From Gammaproteobacteria bacterium (lineage in GTDB: Bacteria; Pseudomonadota; Gammaproteobacteria; GCA-001735895): 35,064 nucleotides of DNA. The translations under genes and the position numbers were made by a program. The notes under the pieces are model-generated. The model saw nothing but the letters and a program-made list of their open reading frames with translations, was not told the DNA's origin and did not search any database. Where the stretch lies: the NCBI GenBank assembly GCA_024763185.1, contig JANTFY010000003.1:1-35064 (forward strand), given 5' to 3'. The stretch's first letter is position 1. Each line of letters begins with the position of its first letter. Shown piece after piece: positions 20,738 to 29,031 of the stretch.

Positions 20738-21772
20738 TTACAGTGAATCCGGATTGGCCGCCTTACGCTGCGCCTCTTCCTTACTGATCAGCCCCTGCGC
20801 CAGAATCTGTTTGAGGTTCTGGTCCAGTGTCTGCATGCCGACCGATTGACCGGTCTGGATAGCCGAGTACATCTGCGCTACCTTGTCTTCTCGAATCAGG
20901 TTTCTGATCGCCGGGGTACCGATCATGATTTCATGCGCCGCAATTCGACCGCCACCGATTTTTTTCATCAGTGTTTGCGAAATAACCGCCTTCAGTGATT
21001 CCGACAACATCGAACGCACCATGGCCTTTTCCGCCGCCGGAAACACATCCACGATACGGTCGATGGTTTTGGCCGCCGAACTGGTGTGCAGGGTACCAAA
21101 AACCAGGTGACCGGTTTCGGCCGCAGACAACGCCAGGCGAATGGTTTCCAGGTCACGCATCTCGCCCACCAGAATGGTATCCGGATCTTCACGCAGTGCC
21201 GAGCGCAGGGCCTCGTTAAATCCCAGCGTATCTCGATGTACCTCGCGCTGGTTGACCAGGCATTTTTTACTTTGATGCACAAATTCGATGGGATCTTCCA
21301 CCGTTAGAATATGGCCATATTCGGAATCGTTTTTATAATCGATCATGCCCGCCAAGGTGGTGGACTTACCCGAACCGGTGGGGCCGGTAACCAGCACGAT
21401 ACCGCGCGGGTACTCTGATATTTCCTTGAATATAGCGGGTGCGCCCAGGTCTTCCAGAGTCAGGATCTTGGATGGAATCGTTCTGAATACGCCGCCGGCT
21501 CCGCGGTTATGGTTGAAGGCATTCACACGAAAACGGGCCAGGCCGGGGATCTCGAAAGAAAAGTCGGTTTCCAGGAACTCTTCAAAATCCTTGCGCTGCT
21601 TGTCACTCATGATGTCATACAGCATGTCATGTACCTGTTTATGGTCCATTTCCGGCACATTGATTCGACGTATATCGCCATCCACCCGGATCATGGGTGG
21701 CAACCCGGCTGATAAATGCAAATCGGAGGCACCCTGTTTCACGCCAAAGGCCAATAGTTGAGCTATATCCAT
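20738..21772 (-). CDS. pilT: Type IV pilus retraction ATPase PilT
   Basis: 344 aa; MDIAQLLAFGVKQGASDLHLSAGLPPMIRVDGD, GPTGSGKSTT, DPDTILVGEMRDLETIRLALSAAETGHLVFGTLHTSSAAKTIDRI, AIRNLIRE motif. Confidence 0.97.
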   Translation of the reverse strand: MDIAQLLAFGVKQGASDLHLSAGLPPMIRVDGDIRRINVPEMDHKQVHDMLYDIMSDKQRKDFEEFLETDFSFEIPGLARFRVNAFNHNRGAGGVFRTIPSKILTLEDLGAPAIFKEISEYPRGIVLVTGPTGSGKSTTLAGMIDYKNDSEYGHILTVEDPIEFVHQSKKCLVNQREVHRDTLGFNEALRSALREDPDTILVGEMRDLETIRLALSAAETGHLVFGTLHTSSAAKTIDRIVDVFPAAEKAMVRSMLSESLKAVISQTLMKKIGGGRIAAHEIMIGTPAIRNLIREDKVAQMYSAIQTGQSVGMQTLDQNLKQILAQGLISKEEAQRKAANPDSL

Positions 21773-21839
21773 GTTTATTCCACTTGGTAAGAATTAGTTA
21801 TAAAGGGAGATTACTATTTTGATACCCTGGCACGCCTAG

Positions 21840-21966
21840 AGATTTTATTCTGAGACAAGGCAAAAATGCACGGCAGAGCCCAGTCTGCATGGAGAAAATG
21901 GGCATTTGAGTCCATTTTAAACGCTGGATAAGAATAAAAGGTCATTCGTGCAAAGGTCTCATTTTA
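21840..21966. repeat. Candidate intergenic dispersed repeat / MITE-like element with inverted ends
   Basis: TGAGAC at 21851-21856 mirrored by GTCTCA at 21956-21961, with nested GCACG...CGTGC; non-coding, between divergent pilT and yggS. Copy number cannot be assessed from one window. Confidence 0.35.
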
Positions 21967-22049
21967 GTTATTATTGTGTATTGTAGTGTTTATTATTCTT
22001 TTTACAGGAAAAAGCACACCCTCTAACAGGCTGGACTATAGCAAATCAC

Positions 22050-22733
22050 ATGAGCAACATCGAAAATAATCTTGCATCAGTTCGCCAGAAAATTATCGAC
22101 CAATGCCTTGCCAGTGGACGACAGCCGGAAAAAGTCACATTACTGGCGGTGAGCAAAACCAAACCCATTAGTGATATCGAACTGGCCTATCAGGCCGGGC
22201 AAAGGGATTTTGGTGAAAACTACCTGCAGGAAGCCGAGAAAAAAATTAACGGTATCAGCCATAAAGACATCATTTGGCATTACATCGGCCCCATACAATC
22301 CAACAAGTCACATAAAATCAGTGAACTGTTTGACTGGGTACACAGTGTAGAACGCTTAAAGGTCGCTAAACACCTGGACAAATTTCGCCCGCCACATAAA
22401 CCGCCCTTAAACATATTATTGCAGGTCAATATTGACCAGGAACCGAGCAAATCAGGTATCGATGTTCAGGACATTCTGCCATTGGCGGATGAAATCGCAT
22501 GTTTACCACAGCTGAAATTGCGCGGGCTGATGGCTATCCCGGCCATTCGAAAAGATTTTGAAGCCCAGCGTGAACCGTTTAAAAAAATGCAACAGGCATT
22601 TCAAACCCTGCAACAACAGCACCCGCAGTGCGACACCCTGTCGATGGGTATGAGTGCCGACATGCAGGCGGCCATTGCAGAAGGCTCCACACTGGTTAGA
22701 ATAGGCACTGCAATTTTTGGCGCACGTGATTAA
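22050..22733 (+). CDS. yggS: YggS family PLP homeostasis protein
   Basis: 227 aa; VTLLAVSKTKPISDIELAYQAGQRDFGENYLQEA, IIWHYIGPIQSNKSH, LSMGMSADMQAAIAEGSTLVRIGTAIFG. Confidence 0.97.
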   Translation: MSNIENNLASVRQKIIDQCLASGRQPEKVTLLAVSKTKPISDIELAYQAGQRDFGENYLQEAEKKINGISHKDIIWHYIGPIQSNKSHKISELFDWVHSVERLKVAKHLDKFRPPHKPPLNILLQVNIDQEPSKSGIDVQDILPLADEIACLPQLKLRGLMAIPAIRKDFEAQREPFKKMQQAFQTLQQQHPQCDTLSMGMSADMQAAIAEGSTLVRIGTAIFGARD

Positions 22734-22745
22734 TCGGGCAACTAA

Positions 22746-23579
22746 ATGACTACTCCTCTCTCAACAACACCCGCTACCATCTGCTTTATTGGGGCCGGCA
22801 ACATGGCAAGCAGCCTGATCGGTGGACTGATTTCCAATCAATATCCGCCCGATCACATCATAGGCAGCGATATCGATACGCAAAAACTGTCCCAGTTACA
22901 GCAGGCCTATAATATCCGCACCGAAACGGATAACCATCGGGCTGTCGAACAGGCAGACATCGTTGTTCTGGCGGTTAAACCCCAGATCCTGCAAGCTGTT
23001 TGCAGGGGCATAAAAAATCTCCATCACCACCCCCTGTTTATCAGTATCGCCGCCGGAGTTCGCGAACCGGATATCAATCGCTGGCTGGGGAATGATCAGG
23101 CCATCGTACGCTGTATGCCCAATACCCCGGCTTTGGTAGGCCTGGGCGCCAGTGGCCTGTATGCCAACAACGCGGTCAGCGCGGAGCAGAAACAAAATGC
23201 CGAGCGCATTCTGCAAAGCATCGGTATCACGGTGTGGGTGGATGAAGAGTCCCGGCTGGATGCAGTGACTGCCATCTCGGGTAGCGGACCGGCTTATTTC
23301 TTTCTGTTTATCGAGGCCCTGCAACAGGCCGCACAGCAACTCGGGCTCGATGAACAAACAGCAAGCCGCCTGGCCAAACAAACCGCTCTTGGCGCGTGCA
23401 CCATGGCCATGGATAATGACGTGACCACCTTACGACAACAGGTCACCTCTAAAGGCGGCACGACCGAACAGGCCATCAAAAGCTTCCAGCAAAACAAACT
23501 GCAGCAACTCGTACTGGACGCCACGCGCGCTGCTGAACTACGCTCCAGGGAACTCGCCCAGGAACTCGGCAAAGATTAA
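22746..23579 (+). CDS. proC: Pyrroline-5-carboxylate reductase
   Basis: 277 aa; ICFIGAGNMASSLIGGLI, VRCMPNTPALVGLGASGLYAN, DAVTAISGSGPAYFFLFIEAL, VTSKGGTTEQAI. Confidence 0.97.
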   Translation: MTTPLSTTPATICFIGAGNMASSLIGGLISNQYPPDHIIGSDIDTQKLSQLQQAYNIRTETDNHRAVEQADIVVLAVKPQILQAVCRGIKNLHHHPLFISIAAGVREPDINRWLGNDQAIVRCMPNTPALVGLGASGLYANNAVSAEQKQNAERILQSIGITVWVDEESRLDAVTAISGSGPAYFFLFIEALQQAAQQLGLDEQTASRLAKQTALGACTMAMDNDVTTLRQQVTSKGGTTEQAIKSFQQNKLQQLVLDATRAAELRSRELAQELGKD

Positions 23580-23601
23580 AACCTATAGAGACATTGATAC
23601 C

Positions 23602-24210
23602 ATGGGATCGAATTACCTCACCTCACCTTTACTACTTGTCATTAATACGCTGTTCGATCTTTACGTATTACTGGTGATGTTGCGCTTCATTTTCCAGATG
23701 TTACGCGCCGACTTTTACAATCCCATCTCCCACTTTGTGGTACGCGCCACCACGCCACCACTTAAGCCCTTACGCAAGATTATTCCCGGTATCGGTGGCC
23801 AGGATATGGCTGCGCTGGTATTGTGCCTGCTGATCCTGATGATCAAGTATTTCATCATTCGCGCAATGGGGGCCGGAGTCATTGATATCGGCAATGTACT
23901 GGCGCCGGTAGCCAAAGCCAGCATTGGCGGGCTCATTATCATCGGGCTGGCCGACATGGTCGCTACCTTTATCAATATTTTCCTGTTTGCGATTATTATC
24001 CAGGTCATTCTGAGCTGGGTGAACCCGGGCGCCTACAATCCCGCCATCAGCCTGATTAATACCGTCAGTCGACCGGTCATGCGCCCGATACAACGATTTA
24101 TTCCACCCCTGGGCGGGCTGGACCTGTCGCCCCTGTTTGCCACCCTGGGCCTGATGGTTATAAAAATGCTGGCGATTCCACCGATCATATTTTTAGCCTC
24201 CAAACTATAA
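23602..24210 (+). CDS. yggT: YggT family integral membrane protein
   Basis: 202 aa; two YggT repeats (LRFIFQMLRADFYNPISHFVVRATTPPLKPLRKIIPGIGGQD; ILSWVNPGAYNPAISLINTVSRPVMRPIQRFIPPLGGLDLSP). Confidence 0.95.
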   Translation: MGSNYLTSPLLLVINTLFDLYVLLVMLRFIFQMLRADFYNPISHFVVRATTPPLKPLRKIIPGIGGQDMAALVLCLLILMIKYFIIRAMGAGVIDIGNVLAPVAKASIGGLIIIGLADMVATFINIFLFAIIIQVILSWVNPGAYNPAISLINTVSRPVMRPIQRFIPPLGGLDLSPLFATLGLMVIKMLAIPPIIFLASKL

Positions 24211-24334
24211 ACCGTTTGCCCAGAACCCTGCAGGCCGAAACTGTCGAAAAATACGATTACACAGCTTGAGCACGCACACGGGTGATTCACCGGCCTGGGG
24301 GAGAATAATCGAATCTTTTTGATTTAATTCGTTC

Positions 24335-24340
24335 TATAAT
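24335..24340 (+). promoter_or_regulatory. Candidate -10 hexamer of the DUF4426 gene promoter
   Basis: Exact TATAAT, 69 bp upstream of the preferred ATG (24409); no convincing -35. Confidence 0.4.
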
Positions 24341-24408
24341 GGGCACAGGGTCAGAAAAGATACTTATAAGAATCCTTTTCTTACTTTATGAATACACTGG
24401 AGGAATCA

Positions 24409-24843
24409 ATGAAAAAATTATTACAACTCATAGGCTTGAGCCTGCTGTTCGCGTTTCATTCCATCGCTTTTGCTGAAAGTTCACAGACCATCGGCGATTA
24501 CATTGTCCACTACAACGCCATTTCTACCGAGTCCCTGCCACCCGCTGTAGCCCGTGCCTATGGCATCACGCGCAGTAAAAACCGTGGCCTGCTGAATATT
24601 TCCGTGCTGAAAAAAGGCGGGAACTTCGAAGGTGTCGAGGCAACTATTGACGTCAGTGCCACTAACCTGACCGGCCAGTTACGTGATATCAAGTTGCGTA
24701 AAATTCAGGAACAGAACGCGGTGTACTACATCAGTGAATTTTCTGTCGCCGACCAGGAAACACTGGACTTTTCCATCAAGGTCACCACCGCCGATAACAA
24801 AACCGGCAACATGAAACTGCGCCAGCAGTTTTTCAGCAACTAG
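24409..24843 (+). CDS. DUF4426-like secreted protein
   Basis: Signal peptide MKKLLQLIGLSLLFAFHSIAFA; QTIGDYIVHYNAISTESLPPAVARAYGITRSKNRGLLNISVLKK; RBS GGAGG before ATG 24409; located near yggS-proC-yggT as in related genomes. Confidence 0.85.
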   Translation: MKKLLQLIGLSLLFAFHSIAFAESSQTIGDYIVHYNAISTESLPPAVARAYGITRSKNRGLLNISVLKKGGNFEGVEATIDVSATNLTGQLRDIKLRKIQEQNAVYYISEFSVADQETLDFSIKVTTADNKTGNMKLRQQFFSN

Positions 24844-24861
24844 ACCTTCACGGGTTCGACA

Positions 24862-25311
24862 TCAGGCGTTCACTTCCGCCTGGTGCCGGGCCCGAATGAA
24901 ATCGCTGTGTGACACGTACAACAGGTCGGCCACCTTGCGCAGCAGATGCTCTTCATAATGGTGTTTTTCACCATCGGCGTAAGCCACTTTCCACATTAGC
25001 TCGATAACCTTCACTTTTCCGCGCTGATCCAGTTGTTCATTCATCAGGCGCGTGATGTGCTGCAAAGACACCAGTTGATCGGCCTTTTCATGAGCGCTTT
25101 GCAGCAAGGTATCCACCTCTTCCTCGCATAAGGAAAGATGCTGTAACAACAAGTTTCGGATACTGGCCAGTTCCGTTTCGTCCTGCTCAAAATCGGCACG
25201 ACTGACCTCGATCAACAGAATGGCCGTGGCCAGGTCTATAGCCATCGCAGGCTCGTCTTTGTTGAAGCGCTCAAAAGTGGGTTTAAAAAATCGGTCGATT
25301 AAAGCTTTCAT
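24862..25311 (-). CDS. TerB-like (tellurite resistance family) protein
   Basis: 149 aa; AIDLATAILLIEVSRADFEQDETELASIRNLL...VIELMWKVAYADGEKHHYEEHLLRKVADLLYVSHSDFIRAR, typical helical TerB pattern. Confidence 0.85.
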   Translation of the reverse strand: MKALIDRFFKPTFERFNKDEPAMAIDLATAILLIEVSRADFEQDETELASIRNLLLQHLSLCEEEVDTLLQSAHEKADQLVSLQHITRLMNEQLDQRGKVKVIELMWKVAYADGEKHHYEEHLLRKVADLLYVSHSDFIRARHQAEVNA

Positions 25312-25433
25312 TTCCTCATTCTAAAAACCCATGGATTTTTATTCAATAGATAAAACCGATTGATAAATATTTATTGATTGATTAAAAAACCTGATAGCGG
25401 CACACTATTAAGACTTCCTTATCCAGTTAAGCC

Positions 25434-26354
25434 ATGACCTTAACCGAACTCAAATACATCGTTGCCGTTGCCCAAAAAAAACATTTCGGACAAGCCGCAC
25501 AAGCCTGTTTTGTCAGCCAGCCTACCTTGAGTATCGCCATCAAAAAACTGGAAGAAGAACTCGATATCAAGCTGTTCGAGCGCAGCTCGAAAAATGAGAT
25601 TCGCATTACCGATATCGGCCAGCAGGTCATTGAACAGGCGCAGAAGGTATTACGTGAAACCCAGGTCATCAACGAGATTTCCCAACAGGGCAAGGACCCT
25701 TTATCGGGCACCTTTCGCCTCGGTGCCATTTACACCATTGGCCCCTACCTGTTGCCCAACCTGATTCCGCGCATCAATGAATCCGCACCCAATCTGACGT
25801 TGATTATCGAAGAGGATTTTACCGCCAACCTGTCAACCAAGTTAAAACAGGGTGAGCTCGATGCCATTATCATCTCCTACCCTTATGATGAAGCGGGAAT
25901 CGAAACGGCACCATTGTATGAAGAACCCTTCGTTGTGGCTTTACACTCAAGGCACGAATGGCTACAAAAAGAACAGATTTCCGTCAACGAACTGGTCGGC
26001 CAGGACCTGATGCTGCTCGGCGCCGGGCACTGTTTCAGGGACCAGGTGATACAGGCTTGCCCACAGTGCATGGAAAGCAATAACGAACTGACCCGCACCC
26101 TCGAAGGCAGCTCACTGGAAACCATCCGTCACATGGTTGCAGCCGGAACCGGCATTACCGTACTACCCTGTACCAGCATGATGCACAGCCAGCAAAATCA
26201 TGATCTGATCAGCATCAAGTCCTTTGCCAACCCCCAACCCAGTCGCACCGTTGCATTGGCCTGGCGCAAGCATTATCCGCGCAAGGAGGCGATCCAACAG
26301 ATTATCGACAATATCCAACAGTGCCAGTTACCGGGTACACAATCCATTCGTTAA
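25434..26354 (+). CDS. oxyR: LysR-family hydrogen peroxide sensor OxyR
   Basis: 306 aa; MTLTELKYIVAVAQKKHFGQAAQACFVSQPTLSIAIKKLEEEL; redox cysteine region LGAGHCFRDQVIQACPQC aligns with the OxyR Cys199/Cys208 region. Confidence 0.93.
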   Translation: MTLTELKYIVAVAQKKHFGQAAQACFVSQPTLSIAIKKLEEELDIKLFERSSKNEIRITDIGQQVIEQAQKVLRETQVINEISQQGKDPLSGTFRLGAIYTIGPYLLPNLIPRINESAPNLTLIIEEDFTANLSTKLKQGELDAIIISYPYDEAGIETAPLYEEPFVVALHSRHEWLQKEQISVNELVGQDLMLLGAGHCFRDQVIQACPQCMESNNELTRTLEGSSLETIRHMVAAGTGITVLPCTSMMHSQQNHDLISIKSFANPQPSRTVALAWRKHYPRKEAIQQIIDNIQQCQLPGTQSIR

Positions 26355-26360
26355 AGGACA

Positions 26361-29012
26361 TCAAACACCGACACAGTCGACATAGATAGTTACACCTGGA
26401 TAATTAATTACCCCACTTCCATCTCCATTGGAGCCACCAGAAACTTCACATATATGTCCCTGTCCGGTATCACTGCCTTCCACAACCTCAACAGCATAAG
26501 AAGAGCCGTTATCCAACTGAGATGAAAAGGTATAGGTACCATTATCATCAATGAAAAGGTCATCACCACCATTATTGGTCAATGTGAAAGTACCGATGGC
26601 GCCACTTACTTCAACGACAATACCAAAGGGACCTAGCGCATGATTCCCGTAACGGGCAATAAAAATATCCTCGCCGGAGGATTCATTCAGATAACGAAGA
26701 CCATGCCCAGCAACAAAGATGTTATCCACTGGGTCAAGAACAATACTTTCAGCCTGGTCTGTTGCAACAGTACCATCTTGTATGGTCCACTGCAGAACTC
26801 CATCATTATCTAGTTTACTTAAGAAATAGTCGTACTCACCCAAGTTACTATTTCCATAGAGTGCGCCAGCAGTTGCTCCAGTTACATAGATATTGGAAGC
26901 CGAGTCCAGGTCAATACCCCTGATCCATTCACGTTCGACCGTGCCCATTTGGGTAATCCACTGCAAATCCCCGTCACTATCCAGCTTAGCGATAAACACA
27001 TCTATTTCACCATTATTGGTTCCATTCCAGTTACCCCAGGTATCACCTCCTATGTAAATATTATTATCACTATCCAGAACGATACTATAGCCATTATCAT
27101 ACGAGTCAGTTCCTAACTGCTCTGTCCAGAGCCTGCTACCCGTTGAAGTATATTTTGTAACAATCACATCGGTGAAGCCAAGGCTGACATTTCCATCCAA
27201 ATCCCCACCTGTATAACCTACCACAACCACATTATCATCTGAGTCCACAGCTATTTCATAACCGTATTCATAATTATTAGTTCCCGGTTGCTGGGTCCAT
27301 TGATGGTCACCATCCGGGTTATATTTGGAGATAAAGATATCCCGCCCAGCATGACTACTGTTTCCATTTAAGCCATTTTCAGTCATGCCTGTCATGTAAA
27401 CGTTGCCTTCACTGTCCAGGGCCACATCATATCCTATGTCGGATTCAATACCGCCGTTTACGACCGTCCATTGATGATCACCATCCAGATTATATTTACT
27501 CAATAGAATATCCCGCCCCCCACTATTAACATACCCATCCAGGTCACCGAAGGTATCCCCGGTTATATATAAATAACCTCTTACATTATCCAAGACCAAA
27601 CCACGAATTTCATCATCCTCTTCACTTCCATTTAAAACGGTCCAGATAAAATCTCCATCTGACGAATATTTACTAATAAAGAGATCCCCCCTTCCATTAT
27701 TGGATTGACCATCAAGATCTCCTGCCGCTTTTCCAACCACAAACAAATCACCTGACGCATCTAGTGCTATATCGTTGGCATAATCATGAAGTACTCCTTC
27801 CATAGTTCCATTCTGGACGAACCAAGCCAAGGTGGGTGGACCTCCGGGATTTGCAGTATTTGCCGTTATGCTGACAGAATCAGGATTACTATCCAGTTCA
27901 CCATCTGTGACGGTTAAATTGACAACATAATTACCCTCTATATCAGCAATAAATGTGGGCGTTTGAGAATTCGCATTTATTAGCGTTGTAGAACTACCAT
28001 CGGGCACAGACTGAAATACCCAGGTAAAACTCAATTCATCATCATTGGGGTCAGAACTTGATTCACCATTTAACAAAACCGTTGACCCTACATCCACACT
28101 TTGATCATTTCCTGCATTTGCAACCGGCCTGCCATTGCTGTTTACTGCAGCAGTAATAATGACCTGGTCCTGGTCGCTATAGGTGCCATCATTCACCTCC
28201 AATTGCAGCAAGTATTCTCCCTCCACATCAGCCATAAATGAAGTCTGTACCTGTGCCATGTTTTCTAACACTGCTGTACTGCCATCTGGCCTGCTGACAA
28301 AACCCCATAGGTATGTCAGCTGATCGCCATTTACATCGATACTTGCCGAACCATCAACCGTCACCAGGCGTGGAGCCAGAACACTCTGATCATCACCAGC
28401 ATTAGCATTGGGTGGTAGATTCATACCATCCGGCAGCCCACCACCATACTCAATAATTGACTCATGAAGTTGATCCCTTGCATCTTCAACACTAACAAGG
28501 ACTCTGTTCAAAGCATTCTGTGTATCCTCACCAAAAGATGCACTGGAAAAATCTGTTTGTGCTGGCAATAAATTAACTAAATTATCATCCAGAGTGATAA
28601 CTCCATTATCTGGGTCACCATCACCATCTACAGTTTGCAATAAACGCGCAACATTAATGGCCGCATCTTCATCACCGGGAAACAAGGTATAGGGGGAAAT
28701 GGGACCTTGCTGTACCCGTACATTACCCAGATTAACCGCCCCCAGAGAAAATCGCACCATATCGCCAACATTACACGTATATTCCCCAAGCTGATTGGTT
28801 ATACCTGTATGACCTGATGAACAGGTATATCTCAATCCCTGAACTGGGTCATCGATAAACTGACCGGTGATAGTCTGGGCACTCGAGCCACCACTGCCTC
28901 CACCACAGGACATCAACAATACAGATAAGACGGTAGCCAAAAAATAACCCGCCACCTTCGGCAACGAAACGCCCCCATGAAGAGGCTTGATACGGTCTGT
29001 TATTTGTTTCAT
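26361..29012 (-). CDS. Putative lipoprotein with PKD/REJ-like domains and seven SBBP-type beta-propeller repeats
   Basis: Lipobox VLLMSCGGGSGG; two PKD-like segments (PNANAGDDQSVLAPRLVTVDGSAS; PVANAGNDQSVDVGSTVLLNGESSSDPN); seven repeats each ending D[ILV][FIL][IVL][SAT][KR][YL]. Track ORF begins at TTG 29039; ATG at 29012 (MKQITDRIKPLHGG...) preferred. Confidence 0.85.
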   Translation of the reverse strand: MKQITDRIKPLHGGVSLPKVAGYFLATVLSVLLMSCGGGSGGSSAQTITGQFIDDPVQGLRYTCSSGHTGITNQLGEYTCNVGDMVRFSLGAVNLGNVRVQQGPISPYTLFPGDEDAAINVARLLQTVDGDGDPDNGVITLDDNLVNLLPAQTDFSSASFGEDTQNALNRVLVSVEDARDQLHESIIEYGGGLPDGMNLPPNANAGDDQSVLAPRLVTVDGSASIDVNGDQLTYLWGFVSRPDGSTAVLENMAQVQTSFMADVEGEYLLQLEVNDGTYSDQDQVIITAAVNSNGRPVANAGNDQSVDVGSTVLLNGESSSDPNDDELSFTWVFQSVPDGSSTTLINANSQTPTFIADIEGNYVVNLTVTDGELDSNPDSVSITANTANPGGPPTLAWFVQNGTMEGVLHDYANDIALDASGDLFVVGKAAGDLDGQSNNGRGDLFISKYSSDGDFIWTVLNGSEEDDEIRGLVLDNVRGYLYITGDTFGDLDGYVNSGGRDILLSKYNLDGDHQWTVVNGGIESDIGYDVALDSEGNVYMTGMTENGLNGNSSHAGRDIFISKYNPDGDHQWTQQPGTNNYEYGYEIAVDSDDNVVVVGYTGGDLDGNVSLGFTDVIVTKYTSTGSRLWTEQLGTDSYDNGYSIVLDSDNNIYIGGDTWGNWNGTNNGEIDVFIAKLDSDGDLQWITQMGTVEREWIRGIDLDSASNIYVTGATAGALYGNSNLGEYDYFLSKLDNDGVLQWTIQDGTVATDQAESIVLDPVDNIFVAGHGLRYLNESSGEDIFIARYGNHALGPFGIVVEVSGAIGTFTLTNNGGDDLFIDDNGTYTFSSQLDNGSSYAVEVVEGSDTGQGHICEVSGGSNGDGSGVINYPGVTIYVDCVGV

Positions 29013-29031
29013 TTCCTTTAAACCCACCCTG

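Noticed and set aside
24861-24884. CAGGCG...CGCCTG hairpin as a terminator between DUF4426 and the TerB-like gene
   Set aside because: The stem is only 6 bp with no T-tract on either strand, and it overlaps the end of the TerB-like reading frame.
24862-25311. TerB-like gene as part of a tellurite/phage defence island
   Set aside because: No other ter genes or defence genes are nearby; a solitary TerB-like gene is common in gammaproteobacteria.
25434-26354. Generic LysR regulator rather than OxyR
   Set aside because: The HCFRDQVIQACPQC segment matches the OxyR redox-cysteine region, so OxyR is the better call.
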